From contig JADLED010000256.1 of assembly GCA_020846335.1 (NCBI GenBank), positions 37,472-101,471 on the forward strand: a stretch of DNA of 64,000 bases, given 5' to 3'. Within the stretch, counting starts at the first letter, position 1. The number at the start of each line of letters is the position of its first letter. Below are positions 1 to 10,000 of the stretch, one piece after another. Made by a program: the position numbers and the translations under genes. This DNA is from Bacteroidia bacterium (GTDB lineage Bacteria > Bacteroidota > Bacteroidia > B-17B0 > Aurantibacillaceae). The notes beneath the pieces were generated by a model. That model did not search any database, was not told the DNA's origin, and worked only from the letters and a program-made list of their open reading frames with translations.

Positions 1-661
1 ACACCTTTTCCACATCACCATCGTAGAGGTTGTTTTTGTTGTTGTCGCTAATAGCAAAAATCTCAAAGGGCCTGTGTGGAAGATAGCTAAATAAAAATTT
101 TCCATCAGCCCCGGTTTTGGTAATGTACTCGGGTGTGTATTTATAAGGCATACTGTCGCTTCGCAAATTGGCATCGTAAAGCCCTACCATTACCGAGCCC
201 ACGGGTTGATTGGAAGATGCATCCTGAATTTCTCCGCTCAGTTTCAACGTATCTATTTGTGGGCCGGTAGAAAAAACAAATTCAAAATCCTTTATTAAAT
301 TGGTTTCGTGCATATCGGCAATGCAGGCGCCAAACAAAAAGCGATAGGTGGTTGAAGGCATCAACTCTTCCTGCTTAAAACGAATTAAAATGGTTTTTCC
401 TTCGGCAACTACTTCAGGCGCGGTTTTTAATCGGGGTGTAATTACCAACTGATCCGGATTCTTCATCTGCACAAATTCATCAAACCGCAATAAAATAGTA
501 TTGGTGTTTATGTCCACCGATTTGTTTTTTGGAATGGCCTCTAACAATTTGGGTGGTTCAAGATCGCGCGGACCGCCTCCAAGTGTGCCTATTTGAGCAC
601 AATGCGTGAGCAGCAAAACCAGCAATGCACCTGAAAGTATTTGAACAGAAAGCCTTGACAT
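1..661 (-). CDS. Ig-like (Big_5) domain lipoprotein, C-terminus outside window
   Basis: The reading frame is open from an ATG at 661 down to the window edge, so only the first 220 residues are visible and the ORF track misses it. The N-terminus is a lipoprotein signal peptide with Cys21 as the probable lipidated residue (LLLTHC), followed by the motif GTLGGGPRD that opens a family of Bacteroidota lipoproteins with a bacterial Ig-like (SbsA/Big_5) domain. That domain covers about residues 30-130. From about residue 145 a carboxypeptidase-regulatory or prealbumin-like fold begins (SGEIQDASSNQPVGSV). The protein should sit on the outer membrane or periplasmic face. Its function is unknown. It is divergent from the radical SAM gene. 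Confidence 0.8.
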   Translation of the reverse strand, partial: MSRLSVQILSGALLVLLLTHCAQIGTLGGGPRDLEPPKLLEAIPKNKSVDINTNTILLRFDEFVQMKNPDQLVITPRLKTAPEVVAEGKTILIRFKQEELMPSTTYRFLFGACIADMHETNLIKDFEFVFSTGPQIDTLKLSGEIQDASSNQPVGSVMVGLYDANLRSDSMPYKYTPEYITKTGADGKFLFSYLPHRPFEIFAISDNNKNNLYDGDVEKV

Positions 662-699
662 AGATTAACCTTGTAAAAATAGTCACAATATTCTATTTA

Positions 700-1737
700 A
701 TGTATCTTTATGTTTTCGATTTGATTCACTACTACATAGGCATTCTTAAAAAACTTTCACCCACCAAAATCATCAATTTTATAAAATTGTATGTTGGCTT
801 TTATTACTCGCGGTGGAAAGGAGAACCCAAACAATTTGCCCTGCCCTTTTATGTGAGCATTGAACCCACCACCTCTTGCAACCTCCGCTGCCCCGAATGC
901 CCAAGTGGTTTGCGTGAGTTTTCAAGACCCACCGGCATGTTGCAAAACAATTTATTCGAAAAAATTATTCTTCAGTTAAAAGGGCATCTGCACAGTCTTA
1001 CTTTTTATTTTCAGGGCGAACCTTACCTCAATCCTGAGTTTTTAAAAATGGTGGCCTTTGCCAATACACAAAACATTTATACCATTACCAGCACAAACGC
1101 TCATTATTTAACCGAGGAAAATGCAAGGCAAACAGTTTTAAGTAAACTCGATAAACTGATAATTTCTGTAGATGGCATTACCCAGGAAGTGTATGAGCAA
1201 TACCGAATCGGTGGCCGGCTGGATAAAGTTCTAGAAGGCACCAAAGAAATTTTAAAACAAAAACAACTTTTAAAAAGTAAAACCCCTCATGTGGTTTGGC
1301 AGTTTGTGGTGTTTAAACCCAACCAACATCAGGTGGAAGCTGTAAAAAAATTGGGGCGCGAATTGGGTGTAAACGAAGTGAAAATTAAAACCGCGCAGGT
1401 TTACGATTTTGAGAACGGAAACAATTTGATTCCGGATATCGAAAAATATTCGCGCTACACAAAAAAAAGCGACGGCACGTTTGCATTAAAAAACAAATTG
1501 CTTAACCAGTGCTGGCGCATGTGGCAGGGCTGTGTAATAACCTGGGACGGCAAAGTGGTGCCTTGTTGTTTTGATAAAGACGCCAAATACAAATTGGGTA
1601 ATCTTGCCAATACTTCTTTTGCCAACATCTGGCATTCTTCTTCTTACAACAATTTTCGTCGGTCTATTCTTAATAGCCGAAGCAGCATTGATATTTGCAA
1701 TAATTGCAGCGAGGGTACCGAAGTTTGGTCGGAATAA
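700..1737 (+). CDS. Radical SAM/SPASM domain protein
   Basis: This is a radical SAM enzyme. The CX3CX2C motif that binds the catalytic [4Fe-4S] cluster is at Cys60, Cys64 and Cys67 (TTSCNLRCPEC). The C-terminal part, about residues 268-340, has the cysteine pattern of a SPASM domain (QCWRMWQGC, VVPCCFDKD, CNNC), which binds auxiliary Fe-S clusters. SPASM enzymes modify peptides or proteins, or act in sugar and cofactor chemistry. No precursor peptide or partner gene is next to it, so the substrate is unknown. The ATG at 700 gives an N-terminal extension of about 45 residues before the barrel. It ends 6 bp from the convergent ABC ATPase gene. Confidence 0.88.
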   Translation: MYLYVFDLIHYYIGILKKLSPTKIINFIKLYVGFYYSRWKGEPKQFALPFYVSIEPTTSCNLRCPECPSGLREFSRPTGMLQNNLFEKIILQLKGHLHSLTFYFQGEPYLNPEFLKMVAFANTQNIYTITSTNAHYLTEENARQTVLSKLDKLIISVDGITQEVYEQYRIGGRLDKVLEGTKEILKQKQLLKSKTPHVVWQFVVFKPNQHQVEAVKKLGRELGVNEVKIKTAQVYDFENGNNLIPDIEKYSRYTKKSDGTFALKNKLLNQCWRMWQGCVITWDGKVVPCCFDKDAKYKLGNLANTSFANIWHSSSYNNFRRSILNSRSSIDICNNCSEGTEVWSE

Positions 1738-1743
1738 GGGTAA

Positions 1744-2505
1744 TTAAAGTTTAGAAAGGCTGCTGTAAATGTTTTTCATAAACTCACTGGCAAAAACAAA
1801 GTTAAAAAGTTCTTCGTTTTTTGTTTTCAAAATCTGTGATTTGTCGCCGGTCCACCAGTTTTCGCCCTTGTGCACAAACATAATGTTGTCGCCAATTTCA
1901 ATCACACTGTTCATATCGTGCGTCACAATAATGGTGGTCATGTTAAACTCGCGGGTAATGTCGTTAATCAATTCATCAATAATAATGGATGTTTTAGGGT
2001 CGAGGCCCGAGTTGGGCTCGTCGCAAAACAGGTAGCTTGGGTTATTGGCAATGGCGCGGGCCAAAGCCGCACGTTTTTTCATGCCACCGCTTAGTTCAGC
2101 CGGATAAAGGGCGTTTTTACCTTCCAGCTTTACCCTCTTGAGGCAAAAATTTACCCGTTCGGTTTTTTCTTCGCGACTCAATGTGGTAAACATGTCTAAC
2201 GGAAAACGCACATTTTCTTCGAGAGTTTGCGAATCAAACAAAGCGCCACCCTGAAACAACATGCCTATTTTTTTTCGTATTTCCTGTTGCCCGTCAGATG
2301 TTAGTTTTGGAAAATTTTCAGTGCCATAAATAATGTCGCCCGAATCAACGGGATGCAAGCCCACCATTAATTTTAAAATGGTTGTTTTGCCGCAACCGCT
2401 TTCGCCAATAATTAAATTGGTTTTGCCCTGCAAAAACTTAAACGACACGTCTTTTACAATATGCCTGTCGCCAAACGTTTTATTTATGTTGCGGATTTCT
2501 ATCAA
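1744..2505 (-). CDS. ABC transporter ATPase, MlaF/Mkl type
   Basis: This is the ATP-binding subunit of an MCE/Mla-type lipid transporter. Walker A is GESGCGKTT near residue 35, the signature is LSGGMKKRAALARA, Walker B is YLFCDEPNSGLDP, and the switch histidine is in IVTHDMNS. The wording around the signature and the 253-residue length fit MlaF-like proteins, which power phospholipid movement between the inner and outer membranes. The start codon overlaps the end of the permease gene by 4 bp, indicating a two-gene translationally coupled operon. The MCE substrate-binding protein (MlaD-like) is not in the window. Confidence 0.9.
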   Translation of the reverse strand: MIEIRNINKTFGDRHIVKDVSFKFLQGKTNLIIGESGCGKTTILKLMVGLHPVDSGDIIYGTENFPKLTSDGQQEIRKKIGMLFQGGALFDSQTLEENVRFPLDMFTTLSREEKTERVNFCLKRVKLEGKNALYPAELSGGMKKRAALARAIANNPSYLFCDEPNSGLDPKTSIIIDELINDITREFNMTTIIVTHDMNSVIEIGDNIMFVHKGENWWTGDKSQILKTKNEELFNFVFASEFMKNIYSSLSKL

Positions 2506-3245
2506 TTGCCGATAAACAAATTGGTGTAAATTAAGCTAAACAGCAAAATTAAAATACTGCTGTAAACCACGGCATTGGTGCTACTACGCCCAACTTCCAA
2601 TGCGCCACCCGAAGTGTAATACCCATAATAAGAAGAAACCGACGTGATAAGAAAAGCAAAGGTGATGCTTTTAGCAATTGAATAGCCAACTTTCCAGGGC
2701 ATAAAAAACGCCTGAATGCCAAATACATATTCATACGCCGTGCAGGCTCCTGATGATACGCCCATAACAAAGCCGCCCACCAAACCAAGAAACATGCTTA
2801 ATACAACTAACACAGGAAAAATAATCATGGCGCCCGAAATTTTAGGAAAGATGAGATAACTCGCCGAATTAATTCCCATAATTTCCAAAGCATCAATTTG
2901 TTCGGTAATACGCATGGCGCCAATTTCGGAAGCAATGTTTGAACCCACCTTGCCTGCTAAAATTAAACACAAAATAGTTGAGCTAAATTCAAGAATCATA
3001 CTTTCGCGCGTGGTAAAGCCCACTGCATACAGAGGCATTAAAGGACTATCAACCGCATAAGCTGCCTGAATGGTTATGATACCGCCCATAAATACAGAGA
3101 TAATGGCAACAATTGGTAAGGAAGAAATTCCTATGCTGTCAATTTCGAAAATAATCTGTCGAAAATAAACGCTGTGTTTTTGGGGACGTTTAAAAACCCT
3201 TACCATTAATAAAAAATAGCGGCCTATGTTATGTATCGGATTCAA
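2502..3245 (-). CDS. ABC transporter permease, MlaE type
   Basis: This is the integral inner-membrane subunit paired with the downstream MlaF-like ATPase. The protein is 247 residues with about five to six hydrophobic segments and family motifs such as GGIITIQAAYAV and KVGSNIASEIGAMRITEQIDALE, which are typical of MlaE/YrbE permeases that flip or hand over phospholipids for outer-membrane asymmetry. The length is normal for the family. It is the first gene of the pair and is divergent from a tiny lipoprotein gene, with about 50 bp between them. Confidence 0.92.
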   Translation of the reverse strand: MNPIHNIGRYFLLMVRVFKRPQKHSVYFRQIIFEIDSIGISSLPIVAIISVFMGGIITIQAAYAVDSPLMPLYAVGFTTRESMILEFSSTILCLILAGKVGSNIASEIGAMRITEQIDALEIMGINSASYLIFPKISGAMIIFPVLVVLSMFLGLVGGFVMGVSSGACTAYEYVFGIQAFFMPWKVGYSIAKSITFAFLITSVSSYYGYYTSGGALEVGRSSTNAVVYSSILILLFSLIYTNLFIGN

Positions 3246-3276
3246 AAGCGGATTCTAAATTAAGAAATTATTCGCG

Positions 3277-3284
3277 TATATTTG
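3277..3284 (+). promoter_or_regulatory. Bacteroidota -7 box TATATTTG
   Basis: TATATTTG matches the Bacteroidota -7 consensus TAnnTTTG exactly and sits 11 bp before the ATG of the small lipoprotein gene. No clear -33 TTTG was found at the usual spacing. If this is used, the transcript would have a very short leader. Confidence 0.4.
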
Positions 3285-3295
3285 TTATAGCCTAT

Positions 3296-3448
3296 ATGCT
3301 TAAAAGATATATAATACTCATTTCAGTTGCTCTAATGGTTTTGAGTACCTCAGAGTCCTGTATTTTCAAAAAAAACCGTTGCGACTCCTGCCCCAGCCAT
3401 GGCGGACACACTAAAAAGGTGCGTCGTTCGAGCAAAGGTTCCATTTAA
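3296..3448 (+). CDS. Small putative lipoprotein, 50 aa
   Basis: This gene is below the ORF-track length cut-off. The product starts MLKRYIILISVALMVLS, a hydrophobic signal sequence, and reaches Cys22 (STSESC), a plausible lipidation site. It then has a short basic tail with a paired cysteine motif, CDSCPSHGG. Small Bacteroidota lipoproteins with a CxxCP motif followed by a basic tail are common but uncharacterised. Support comes from the signal peptide, a perfect -7 box just upstream, and its position in a space with no other gene. The function is unknown. Confidence 0.6.
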   Translation: MLKRYIILISVALMVLSTSESCIFKKNRCDSCPSHGGHTKKVRRSSKGSI

Positions 3449-3464
3449 GTATTCTCTTATTCAA

Positions 3465-4280
3465 TTAATATCCAGCTTCGGCGTGCAGCCCCATGCCAAC
3501 ACCGTTTATTTTTTTCCATTTATCCTGGCTCACCATTCTATAATAAGTTGCACCAAAAGGCACTTTGGCTGAAAAATACAGTCCATTGGCCGGCCCCAAT
3601 TCCTTAATCCACTCCAACGAAATAAATACATCTTCGTCTGTAATTATGTTATAGGGTTTAAGGTCAAACTCTACAAAGCCTGTAAGAGTAGTAGGTTCCA
3701 CAATGATGTTTTGCTTAAGAATGTTTTCTTTCGGAAAACCATTTTCATCCACGCTGTAAACATTAAATCTAAAAATTGGTGTTTTTCCCAAAGCGTTTTT
3801 ATTAATGTTGATCATAAATTTTCTGATTTGCGTTTTTGGATGCTTAATGTTGAGGCGCACCGCCATTTCGCAACCCAGAAAATTGCTGCCAAACCCTGCC
3901 CCAACCGAACTTTTGGTTTCGTTGCCGAGCACTTTTAATTTTAATTTTTTGGAAGCAATGGTTACCTCGTTGAGTGTGGTGGCAAATTGAGATAAAAATA
4001 CATTGGGTGATTCGCTCAGTTTTTTGGTACCCAACACTTTTGAATTATAGCCAATAATTGAGATTTTAATTTTCTCGTTGAGCAAACTGTCCGGAATACT
4101 CAATTGGTATTCGCCCTTTTCGTTGCTCACCGTTCCCAGCCCTTTGCCAATAAGCCCAATGTTGGCAAATTCAACCGGTTGTTTGGTGGCACTGTCGAGC
4201 AAAACGCCCTTAATCTGTAACTGTGCAAAAGCACAATTAGCTGCCAACAATAAAATAAAGGTGCTAAGTATTTTTTTCAT
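3465..4280 (-). CDS. Carboxypeptidase-like regulatory domain protein
   Basis: The protein has a signal peptide (MKKILSTFILLLAANCAFAQ) and then a CarboxypepD_reg-like beta-sandwich at about residues 22-110. The motifs are typical: GVLLDSATKQPVEFANIGL and GTVSNEKGEYQLSIP. In Bacteroidota this domain is found at the N-terminus of TonB-dependent receptors, but here there is no plug or barrel. The remaining 160 residues are predicted all-beta and of unknown fold. It is probably periplasmic or surface exposed. The role is unknown. It lies in the same direction as, and 33 bp downstream of, the aldehyde dehydrogenase-like gene. Confidence 0.8.
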   Translation of the reverse strand: MKKILSTFILLLAANCAFAQLQIKGVLLDSATKQPVEFANIGLIGKGLGTVSNEKGEYQLSIPDSLLNEKIKISIIGYNSKVLGTKKLSESPNVFLSQFATTLNEVTIASKKLKLKVLGNETKSSVGAGFGSNFLGCEMAVRLNIKHPKTQIRKFMININKNALGKTPIFRFNVYSVDENGFPKENILKQNIIVEPTTLTGFVEFDLKPYNIITDEDVFISLEWIKELGPANGLYFSAKVPFGATYYRMVSQDKWKKINGVGMGLHAEAGY

Positions 4281-4313
4281 TTATGTTAATTTTGTAATGT
4301 TGAAAATGAGTCG

Positions 4314-5195
4314 CTAATACTTTGCGCCACCAATGCCAATATTTTCGATAGGATGCCAGGTGGTTTTAATTTCCTGCAAATCCATAATTAGATACGGATT
4401 TTGATTTTCATCCTTGTTCCAGTCTTTATTCCAGTGAAAAAAACGTTTTACGTTTAACGAACAATTCTCGCCAATCAGTTTTAATTCCTCTTTATTATTG
4501 CCACAATAAGCAATGGCATTCACATCCATGTGCGACGAAAAATGTGTGAGCAATTCCGCACTTGTTCCGGTAAGAATGTTTACCACACCACCCGGTAAGT
4601 CGGAAGTGGCCAATACTTCGGCAAAGGTAATGGCACACAATGGCAATTTTTCTGAAGCTAAAACCACACAGGTGTTTCCGCCTGCAATGGCCGGTGCAAT
4701 AATACTCACTAAACCCAACAAAGCACTGTTGGCATCGGCTACCATGGACACCACACCCGTTGGCTCGGGCACTGAAAAATTAAAATGCGAAGATGCCACC
4801 GGATTTACGGCGCTGAAGAGTTGCTGAAATTTGTCGCACCAACCTGCATAGTAAACCAAACGATCGGTAGCGGTATTAATTTCCTGTTCTGCTTTTTTGG
4901 AATCAATGCCCTGCAACTGCATTTCCTCTAAAAACTGTGCCTTGCGGCCCTCGAGCATTTCGGCAATGCGGTATAAAATCTGCGACCGGTTAAAGGCGCT
5001 TTTGCCACTCCAGCCGGGTTGTGCAGCACGCGCGGCCACCACGGCATTTCTAAAATCCTTGCGCGAACAGAGGCACATGTTGGCAATGCTTTCCTTTTTC
5101 TTATTCAATAGTGAATAATAACGGCCGCTTTCGGTTCGTGGAAATTGCCCGCCAATAAATATTTTGTAGGTTTTTAATACCGGAAGTCTCGACAT
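4314..5195 (-). CDS. Half-length aldehyde dehydrogenase-family protein
   Basis: Residues 8-240 align in outline with the N-terminal NAD-binding half of aldehyde dehydrogenases: FIGGQF, the AAxAAQPGWSG region, EPTGVVSMVAD, IAPAIAGGNTCVVLASE and LPGGVVNILTG. The protein then ends at residue 293, against about 480 for the family. The region holding the catalytic Cys and the LELGGK glutamate is absent. The NAD-binding FTGS motif is altered to YCGN. The end is a clean stop with a conserved-looking C-terminus (NIGIGGAKY), so this may be a real short, non-catalytic family member rather than decay. Such proteins usually pair with a full-length ALDH, which is not in the window. Confidence 0.75.
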   Translation of the reverse strand: MSRLPVLKTYKIFIGGQFPRTESGRYYSLLNKKKESIANMCLCSRKDFRNAVVAARAAQPGWSGKSAFNRSQILYRIAEMLEGRKAQFLEEMQLQGIDSKKAEQEINTATDRLVYYAGWCDKFQQLFSAVNPVASSHFNFSVPEPTGVVSMVADANSALLGLVSIIAPAIAGGNTCVVLASEKLPLCAITFAEVLATSDLPGGVVNILTGTSAELLTHFSSHMDVNAIAYCGNNKEELKLIGENCSLNVKRFFHWNKDWNKDENQNPYLIMDLQEIKTTWHPIENIGIGGAKY

Positions 5196-5267
5196 AAAAA
5201 TTAAGTTGAAGTAAATTTACAAAATAATTAATGCCAAACAAGTTACACGGTTTTTCAACTTTTATGA

Positions 5268-7022
5268 TTAAAACGGAACAAAGGTTAAACCCAGCATGAA
5301 ACTGAATTTTTGTGTTGGATAACGCTCCCAGCGATAGTAGCGTTGGTTGGCAATGTTATTAATGCGTGCAAAAAAACCAAGCATTTTGCTGTAGCGCCAT
5401 TCCGCTTCCAGATTCATATCGCCCCAGCCATTGAGTAGCTTTGGCTTGAGCACATTGGTGCCTTCAATATTTTGCTGGGTGTAAGCCCACTGATTGCCCA
5501 CAATAAACAAATCGGCCCGAACAATAATTTTGCTTTTTAAATTGTAAATGGCCGAAAAGGTCATGTCGAAATCGGGACGGTGATAAGGCCTGATAAGATT
5601 TTTAGGTTTGTAGAGGTAATAATTTCCTTTAGCAATAAAGTTGAGTTTTTCCTTCATCTGGTATTTCAACTGACCACTCACATTCAGCAAAGTGGCCTTA
5701 TCGTAAATTACCTTAAAGCGGTTATAAATTTGGTTGGTACCCGAATAATTAATCACATAAAAGTTCAAACTGTCGAAAGTGGAATAATTTACCTTTGCGT
5801 CGTAAGAAGTTTTGCTGCTTAGGTTACCACGTAGTCCGGCGGTTACATTCCACTGGTTGTTGGTATTGGCATAATGCAGCGTGGTATCTACAAATGGGTT
5901 TTCGGTACTCATCGACCTCAGCCCGTTTTTAATTAATCCTCCGCCCACCGATACGTAAGGAATAATCATGTTTTCGTAAACATTGTAATGGAAGTTGGCT
6001 TGTGGGTGAAAATAAAACAATGTTTTGCCATAAAAACGGTCGAGGGTTATTTTAGGGCCAATGTCTAAATGAATTTTTTTACCATTGGCTTCCCAGGAGG
6101 GATACAGAGACATGATTAAATCGTTAACAGTATCATGACTTTGTTTGTGGTTGTAAAAATCGGTTACAAACTGTAATCCTACTTTTTCTTTGTTAATGTA
6201 CATGGAACCAAGGGCATTTAATTTGATGTTGTTTTCCGATTCGCGGTACAAATTTTGCAAATTATAATAGGCCAACTGGATGTTGTGATTGATGTGTGTG
6301 CTGTCTGTGTAATGGCTCATTAACTGCAATTTGGGTTCAAACAATTGGTAGCGCTGTTTGGTGTAATCGTTTTTAAGTTTGTTTAGGGTGGTATCGTAAC
6401 CATAATAATGCACCACATTTCTTTCGTAATTAAAATCGCCGTTCAGTGTGTGCTTCTTGTAAAACTTGCGGCCATACACATTTATCACATTGTCGCTGTA
6501 TCCGCCGTATCCGGCATCGCGCAGGTGTGTGGTGCTCGACAGGTGTTTGACATGTGCGCCGTAAACACTTTCGCGCGAACGGGTGCTGCCAATCCAATAC
6601 TCGGCATAAGGCATGTTGTAAAGCGGGCTGTAACCGGCTTTGAGCAACGATTTGTAAAGTTTAGGAAGTGCTTCGTTTTGCAGCTTTGCAGGCTCAACAG
6701 TTTGCACCTGGTATTTTGGAAACAGTGGCGTGCTGGTGATGCCGTATTTTAAATTCTCAATTTTTTTTACGCTGTCTTTTATTTCAGGCACATCCGAAAG
6801 TTTAATGGCTGCCGTTACAGAGGGAGTGAAAGTGCTGCCGAGCACAAAATTAATATCGTTGGTCGAAGAAGTAGTGCCTGTGGTAGTTTGTGCCACCGAT
6901 GCCAGCACAAAGCCCAGTAACAAAATGCCAATGAGGATGTACTCAAAACGCTTTTTCTGCCGCTCACTCAATCGCACTGTGGCACCGGCATCCATGTATT
7001 TTATTGCTTTTACTGAATTCAT
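5268..7022 (-). CDS. TonB-receptor-like outer-membrane beta-barrel without plug domain
   Basis: The N-terminus has a long basic stretch followed by a hydrophobic segment ending in Ala-Gln (FEYILIGILLLGFVLASVAQ), read as a signal peptide. The body is rich in alternating aromatic strands and the end (ARINNIANQRYYRWERYPTQKFSFMLGLTFVPF in outline) has the terminal Phe and the sequence style of TonB-dependent receptor barrels. No CarboxypepD_reg or plug domain precedes it, so it may be a simple barrel. The gene starts 8 bp after the large TPR gene and is almost certainly co-transcribed with it. The substrate or function is unknown. A second in-frame ATG lies nine codons in. Confidence 0.75.
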   Translation of the reverse strand: MNSVKAIKYMDAGATVRLSERQKKRFEYILIGILLLGFVLASVAQTTTGTTSSTNDINFVLGSTFTPSVTAAIKLSDVPEIKDSVKKIENLKYGITSTPLFPKYQVQTVEPAKLQNEALPKLYKSLLKAGYSPLYNMPYAEYWIGSTRSRESVYGAHVKHLSSTTHLRDAGYGGYSDNVINVYGRKFYKKHTLNGDFNYERNVVHYYGYDTTLNKLKNDYTKQRYQLFEPKLQLMSHYTDSTHINHNIQLAYYNLQNLYRESENNIKLNALGSMYINKEKVGLQFVTDFYNHKQSHDTVNDLIMSLYPSWEANGKKIHLDIGPKITLDRFYGKTLFYFHPQANFHYNVYENMIIPYVSVGGGLIKNGLRSMSTENPFVDTTLHYANTNNQWNVTAGLRGNLSSKTSYDAKVNYSTFDSLNFYVINYSGTNQIYNRFKVIYDKATLLNVSGQLKYQMKEKLNFIAKGNYYLYKPKNLIRPYHRPDFDMTFSAIYNLKSKIIVRADLFIVGNQWAYTQQNIEGTNVLKPKLLNGWGDMNLEAEWRYSKMLGFFARINNIANQRYYRWERYPTQKFSFMLGLTFVPF

Positions 7023-7030
7023 CTTTAAAC

Positions 7031-10000
7031 TTATTTTGGTTGTTCTGTTACCGTGGTGCCGGGTACCGAAAGGCTGCCGGTTTCAGGTTCGCCAATGAGT
7101 TGATTAAAAATTATACTGTCTTTTTGTGCTGCGTTTGGTTGTAACAAAGGTTGTTTCTGAACGTTTTCCTGAGCAGCTTCGTTTCTTTTCTTTAGTTCTT
7201 TCGCATCCAAATCGTTCAGTCGTTTTTGTGCTTCGTCAATAAATTCCTGTTTGGCTTTTTCGCTGATAATGGTTTCGAGCAACACACGTGCATCGGCATC
7301 GTCGCCCTTGGCAATATAGGCATCGGCCAGTAATATCATTGCGCGGTTGTTCCAATCTTCGCTTGTGTATTCGTAACTTACAATTTTGTTTACGTTGTTC
7401 TCAACTTCCTTATAATTGCCTTTTATGTAATAAATTTTAGCGATGTAATAATAAGCTTCGGCACCGGTAATGTTTTTAGCCGACTTGGTCATGAGTTTAA
7501 ATTCCGTTAAGGCATCGTCCAGACGGTTGGTTTCAAACAAAGAGCGGGCCTTAATGTATTTTGCTTCGCTGGTTTGTTGTGGTGTTAATTTTTCAGTGTT
7601 CAATACCTTGCCACATTCTGTTAACGAAACATCGTATTGATTGAGGTAAAACGCACAACGCATGGCGCCGAATTTTCCGGCACTCTTATTAGAAGGTGCT
7701 TCAGCATTTTCCTGCAATTTTAAAAAGAGTGGAAGTGCCTCTTGGTATTTTTTGTCTTTGTAATATAAATAAGAGGCCTTTGCCAAAGCTTCTTCCGAAT
7801 TCAAATTGCGTGGTTTATCAATCACATATAAGTACCCGGTCATGGCTTTTTCAAACTGACTTTTGTTGTAGGCGCATTGGGCCATGCAGAATTGAGCTTC
7901 AACAATGTGTTTGCCGTTTGGAAATTTACTGATGTACATTTCCCATTTAGGCATGGCCACATCGCAATTTTGTTGTGTGTAGTAAGCATCAAAGGCCGCC
8001 AGATAACTGGCCTTTTCCACGGCATCGTCCGACAGTGGATTTCCAATTTCCTGAAAATATTTGGTAAGCCCTTCCACATCGCCTTTGGCCTCAAATATTT
8101 TTTTAATCTGGTCTAAAACATTTTTGGCCGCCTCACTTTTCGAATCAGCTCTAACGAATTTGTCGAAGTACGCAAAGGCCTTGTCATCCTGTTTTCTTTC
8201 GAAATAAATATTACCTAATTGTGCATTGCAATTGTTGGCGAAGGAGGAGTTGGGATAGTTTTTAAGAATTTTTTCGTAATAGATAACCGCGTTATCATTG
8301 TCCTTTATATTGTTGTGATACGTTTCGGCAATTTCGCTCAAAGCTGCACTCATGTAAGGCGAGGCAGGAAATTCTTTTTCAATGCGTTGCAGTTCCGAAA
8401 TTTTTTCCTTGTAATTTTTATTCAAACCATCGCACACTGCTTTTTGAAACAAGGCGTAATCCACATCCATTTTATTTGCCTTAATGGCGGTGCGGTAATA
8501 GTCGGCAGCCTGGGCAAAATCACGGTTCATAAAATAACAATCGGCAGCACGCAGGTGGGCATCCACTATTTTATTTTCGTCGTACTTATTTTTAGTGAGC
8601 AAAAACTTTCTGAAAGAAATATTGGCGTTGCTGTAATCGTCTTTGTCTTTGCGCTGAAAATAAGCATACCCCAAAGCGTAGTTACTTAAATCGTATTCGT
8701 TTAGTTGCGAAGCGCCCTGTGTGGTTTGAAATTTTTTCCAGGCCTCAATGGCTGTGCTGTAATCTTTGCGGATGTAGGATATTTCGGCCAGCCAATATTG
8801 GCTCAAACCATTTAATTTAAAATCGGAATTTTGTGCCAATGATTTTTTAAACTGTTTTTCGGCATTGTCCAAATCGCTGTTATTAAACAATTCAACGCCT
8901 CTGTAATAATTTAATTTTTGATAGGTGTATTTTAACACGGGGTCAATGCTTTCCAAACTCTCAATACTTTTAATAGCCTGCTCGTAATTTTTTGTGGTGG
9001 AATACACGTTAATCAAAATGTTGTAACACTCTTCTTTTCGTGGCGATTGCGGGTACTCTTTCAAGTATTTTGAAAAACCTTTTACGGCATCATTATAAGG
9101 ACTGAAATCCAATTCATAACTCAGCTTTGCAAAACTAAAAAGTGCATCTTCTGTAATTTTTTTATCAAAATTAAGTTGGTAAGCGCTGTAGAAAGCGTTC
9201 TTCGCTTTTAACTTGTCGCCTTGTTTAATGTAGCAATCGGCCATGTGGTACCAGGCGTTTTGCGCCACACTGTCTTTTCCATCCACCGCTTTTTGAAAGT
9301 TGCTGATGGCCTTTGGACAATCGTTGGTTTTATAAAGGCAATAGCCGAGCACATAATTTCCTTGCGTGTTAAGTCCCGAGCCCAATTCGGTTTTCTTTAA
9401 GTATGTGAGAGCCTTGGCATAGTCTTTCATATTAAAGTAACTTTCGCCAATCATGCGGTTTATTTCGCCTTCTTTTTGAATGTTGGCCGTATCGTTTAAA
9501 AGTTTGGGAGCTTCCTTGGTTACTTTGTCATACTTGCCCTGTATAAAATAAATCTGCGTAATGTAATAGGGCACAGCGTTACCAAAGGTTTCGTTATTTA
9601 CCAAACGGTTAAAGCCTTGCAGGGCTATTTCGTATTTTTTTTCCTTGTAGGCAATGTGCGAGTAGTAGTAGTTGGCGGCAAAGGCGTATTTGTTGTCAAT
9701 GTCTTTTATTTCAAAAAAATCGGTTTTGGCTTTCTCTTCATTGCCCAGTTGCAGATAGCTGTAGCCGCGTTTAAATCTGAATTCCGAAAGTTGTTCTTTA
9801 TCTAACTTGTAAGTGTCGGTTTTTTCAAAAAACTCAATGGCTTCGGCGTATTTCTTTTTTCTGAAATTGGATTTTGAAAGGTAGAAGTAGGCATTGTTTA
9901 CCTGTGTGCTCCAGGGATATTTTTCAATGAACTGTTTCATCTGCCATTCGCTGTCTTTATTAAACAGCTCAATGCCACAGGCGGCGGCGTAATAGGCGGC

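Noticed and set aside
8219-8689. 156-aa plus-strand ORF inside the TPR gene
   Set aside because: It is antisense to a well-supported TPR repeat array; the hydrophobic translation is a shadow of repeated codons.
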